Positions 7,088-8,744 of a stretch of 8,744 nt of DNA are shown piece by piece. The stretch is from the NCBI GenBank assembly GCA_021736965.1, contig JAIPEV010000062.1, forward strand, positions 1-8,744, read 5' to 3'. The notes under the pieces were generated by a model that saw only the letters and a list, made by a program, of their open reading frames with translations, ran no database searches and was not told the DNA's origin. The stretch is from Halanaerobiales bacterium (GTDB lineage: Bacteria > Bacillota > Halanaerobiia > Halanaerobiales > M55B127). Position numbers and translations under genes: made by a program. The first letter of the stretch is position 1. Every line of letters starts with the position of its first letter.

Positions 7088-8744
7088 GTGCTTGGACATT
7101 TAGATGGATATAAACGAACACATAAATGTGGAGAAATAACCAAAGAAGAGATCGGCAAAAAAGTTACAGTAATGGGGTGGGTACAAAAAAGAAGAGATCA
7201 TGGTGGAGTTGTTTTCATTGACGTAAGAGACAGATCAGGTTTTGTACAGACTGTTTTTAATTCCAATATAGATCAAAAATCTTTTAATGATGCCAATAAG
7301 TTAAGAACTGAATATGTTGTTGCTATTGAAGGCAAGGTTCGTAAAAGACCTGAAGGTAATGTTAATAAAGATCTACCAACAGGATATATTGAGATTTTAG
7401 GACATAAATTAAAAATATTAAACCAATCTAAAACCACTCCATTTTTGATTGAAGATAACGTCAATCCCGGTGAGAATTTGAGATTAAAGTACAGGTACTT
7501 AGATTTAAGAAGGCCAATGATGAAGGATATGATGGAATTAAGACATAAGGTTGTTAAAAAGACAAGAGACTTTATGGATAATAGAGATTTTTTAGAAATT
7601 GAAACTCCATTATTAACTAAAAGCACTCCTGAAGGTGCCCGGGATTATTTAGTACCAAGTAGAATTAATCCAGGTCATTTTTATGCATTGCCACAGTCAC
7701 CACAACTTTTCAAACAGCTTTTAATGGTATCTGGTATGGAAAGATACTTTCAAATTGCAAAGTGTTTTAGAGATGAGGACTTAAGATCAAATAGACAACC
7801 AGAGTTTACTCAGATTGATATTGAGATGTCGTTTGTAAATAGAAATGATATCTTTGAATTAACTGAATCATTGCTAAGAGAAATTTTTGCTATAAAAGAT
7901 ATCAAACTACCTGAAGAAATACCAGTGATGACCTACAAGGAAGCTATAGATAACTATGGTTTAGATAAACCTGATTTAAGGTTTGAAATGAAGTTAAAAA
8001 ATATATCTGATATAGTTAAAAACAGTGATTTTAATATCTTTAGTAATACAATAAAAAATAATGGTCAGATAAAGGGAATTAAGGTTAAAGGTGGAGCTCA
8101 ATTTTCAAGAAATGAAATAGATAAACTAAAAGATTATGTCAAAAGATATGATGCAAAAGGTCTGGCTTGGATTATGATTAAAGATGAGGGCTTAAAGTCT
8201 CCGATCTCAAGATTTTTATCTCAAGAAGAACTGGATGCTATTATTCAACGAATGGATGCTAAAACAGGTGATCTTTTACTGTTTGTTGCAGATAAAGTTG
8301 ATATAGTCGCAAATGCTTTGGGTCATTTAAGAGTTCATCTTGCAGATAAGTTAAATCTAATCGTTCAAGACAGCTATGAGTTTACCTGGATTATTGATTT
8401 TCCACTATTTGAATATGATCAAGAAGAAAAAAGATATGTTGCAAAACATCATCCATTCACTTCACCTTTAGCTGAAGATATTGAAAAGCTAGATGGTGAA
8501 GTTAATCACATAAAAGGCAACTCTTATGATATAGTCTTAAATGGCGAAGAGTTGGGTGGAGGAAGTATTAGGATTCGTAATAAGGATTTACAAAATAAAA
8601 TTTTTAATCTAATGAACTTTACAGACCCTGAAATAGAAGAAAAATTTGGTTTTTTAATGGAAGCCTTTGACTATGGAGCTCCTCCACATGGAGGGATAGC
8701 GATTGGATTAGATAGGTTAATAATGGTCTTAGGGAATACTGATT
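7088..8744 (+). CDS. aspS: Aspartate--tRNA ligase, 3' end outside window; probably non-discriminating type
   Basis: The frame runs open from GTG 7088 for 552 codons to the right edge without a stop or frameshift. Bacterial AspRS is about 590-600 residues, so only the last 40-50 are missing. Order: N-terminal OB-fold anticodon domain (about 15-105, GWVQKRRDHGG, FIDVRDRSG), RYLDLRRP (136-143), class II motif 1 with FLEIETPLLTKSTPEGARDY (168-187), motif 2 FRDEDLRSNRQPEFTQID (227-244), the bacterial-type GAD insertion (roughly 300-410), NGEELGGGSIRI (485-496) and motif 3 GGIAIGLDRLIM (535-546). H38 and G90 in the anticodon domain are the residues reported for enzymes that also charge tRNA(Asn). 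The start is GTG, chosen for the AAGGAGG upstream and for the N-terminus YKRTHKCGEIT, which aligns with family starts. It is probably co-transcribed with hisS. Confidence 0.96.
   Translation, partial: MLGHLDGYKRTHKCGEITKEEIGKKVTVMGWVQKRRDHGGVVFIDVRDRSGFVQTVFNSNIDQKSFNDANKLRTEYVVAIEGKVRKRPEGNVNKDLPTGYIEILGHKLKILNQSKTTPFLIEDNVNPGENLRLKYRYLDLRRPMMKDMMELRHKVVKKTRDFMDNRDFLEIETPLLTKSTPEGARDYLVPSRINPGHFYALPQSPQLFKQLLMVSGMERYFQIAKCFRDEDLRSNRQPEFTQIDIEMSFVNRNDIFELTESLLREIFAIKDIKLPEEIPVMTYKEAIDNYGLDKPDLRFEMKLKNISDIVKNSDFNIFSNTIKNNGQIKGIKVKGGAQFSRNEIDKLKDYVKRYDAKGLAWIMIKDEGLKSPISRFLSQEELDAIIQRMDAKTGDLLLFVADKVDIVANALGHLRVHLADKLNLIVQDSYEFTWIIDFPLFEYDQEEKRYVAKHHPFTSPLAEDIEKLDGEVNHIKGNSYDIVLNGEELGGGSIRIRNKDLQNKIFNLMNFTDPEIEEKFGFLMEAFDYGAPPHGGIAIGLDRLIMVLGNTD

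Noticed and set aside
7273..7626. 117-codon minus-strand open frame within aspS
   Set aside because: It lies opposite the conserved OB-fold and motif 1 region of AspRS and has no recognisable features.

Overview
The window is an AT-rich stretch (roughly 30% GC by eye). All genes lie on the plus strand, with strong AGGAGG-type ribosome binding sites, some TTG/GTG starts and mostly AGA/AGG arginine codons. This points to a low-GC Bacillota chromosome. The gene order recJ - apt - rel - dtd - metallo-beta-lactamase-fold hydrolase - (insert) - hisS - aspS is the conserved housekeeping cluster of Firmicutes and Clostridia. A SurA-type extracytoplasmic chaperone protein in the insert would suit a diderm lineage such as Halanaerobiales, but that assignment is an inference.

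Layout: positions 1-590 hold the 3' end of recJ, cut by the left edge. apt (580-1092) overlaps it by 11 bp. rel (1121-3262) encodes a full-length bifunctional (p)ppGpp synthetase/hydrolase. dtd (3278-3727, TTG start) encodes D-aminoacyl-tRNA deacylase, followed by a glyoxalase II-like hydrolase (3745-4374). Gaps between these genes are 28 bp or less, so they probably form one transcription unit. A 247-bp AT-rich gap (4375-4621) then carries a good sigma-A-type promoter (TTGACT - 17 bp - TAAAAT). After it come a membrane-anchored SurA_N plus TPR protein (4622-5803), hisS (5815-7071) and aspS (7088 to the right edge, missing only about its last 40-50 residues). These three are closely packed and probably form a second transcription unit.

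Together the genes serve nucleotide salvage (Apt), the stringent response (Rel), tRNA charging and proofreading (HisRS, AspRS, Dtd) and DNA repair (RecJ). The least ordinary gene is 4622-5803. It has the flanking halves of a SurA/PrsA chaperone module but no parvulin isomerase domain between them, followed by TPR repeats, and it sits where I recall clostridial relatives usually carrying hemZ. AspRS carries residues associated with non-discriminating enzymes, which would imply Asn-tRNA formation through GatCAB. I see no mobile element, CRISPR array, tRNA, rRNA or T-box. Apart from the chaperone-TPR gene, this is an ordinary core-genome region.
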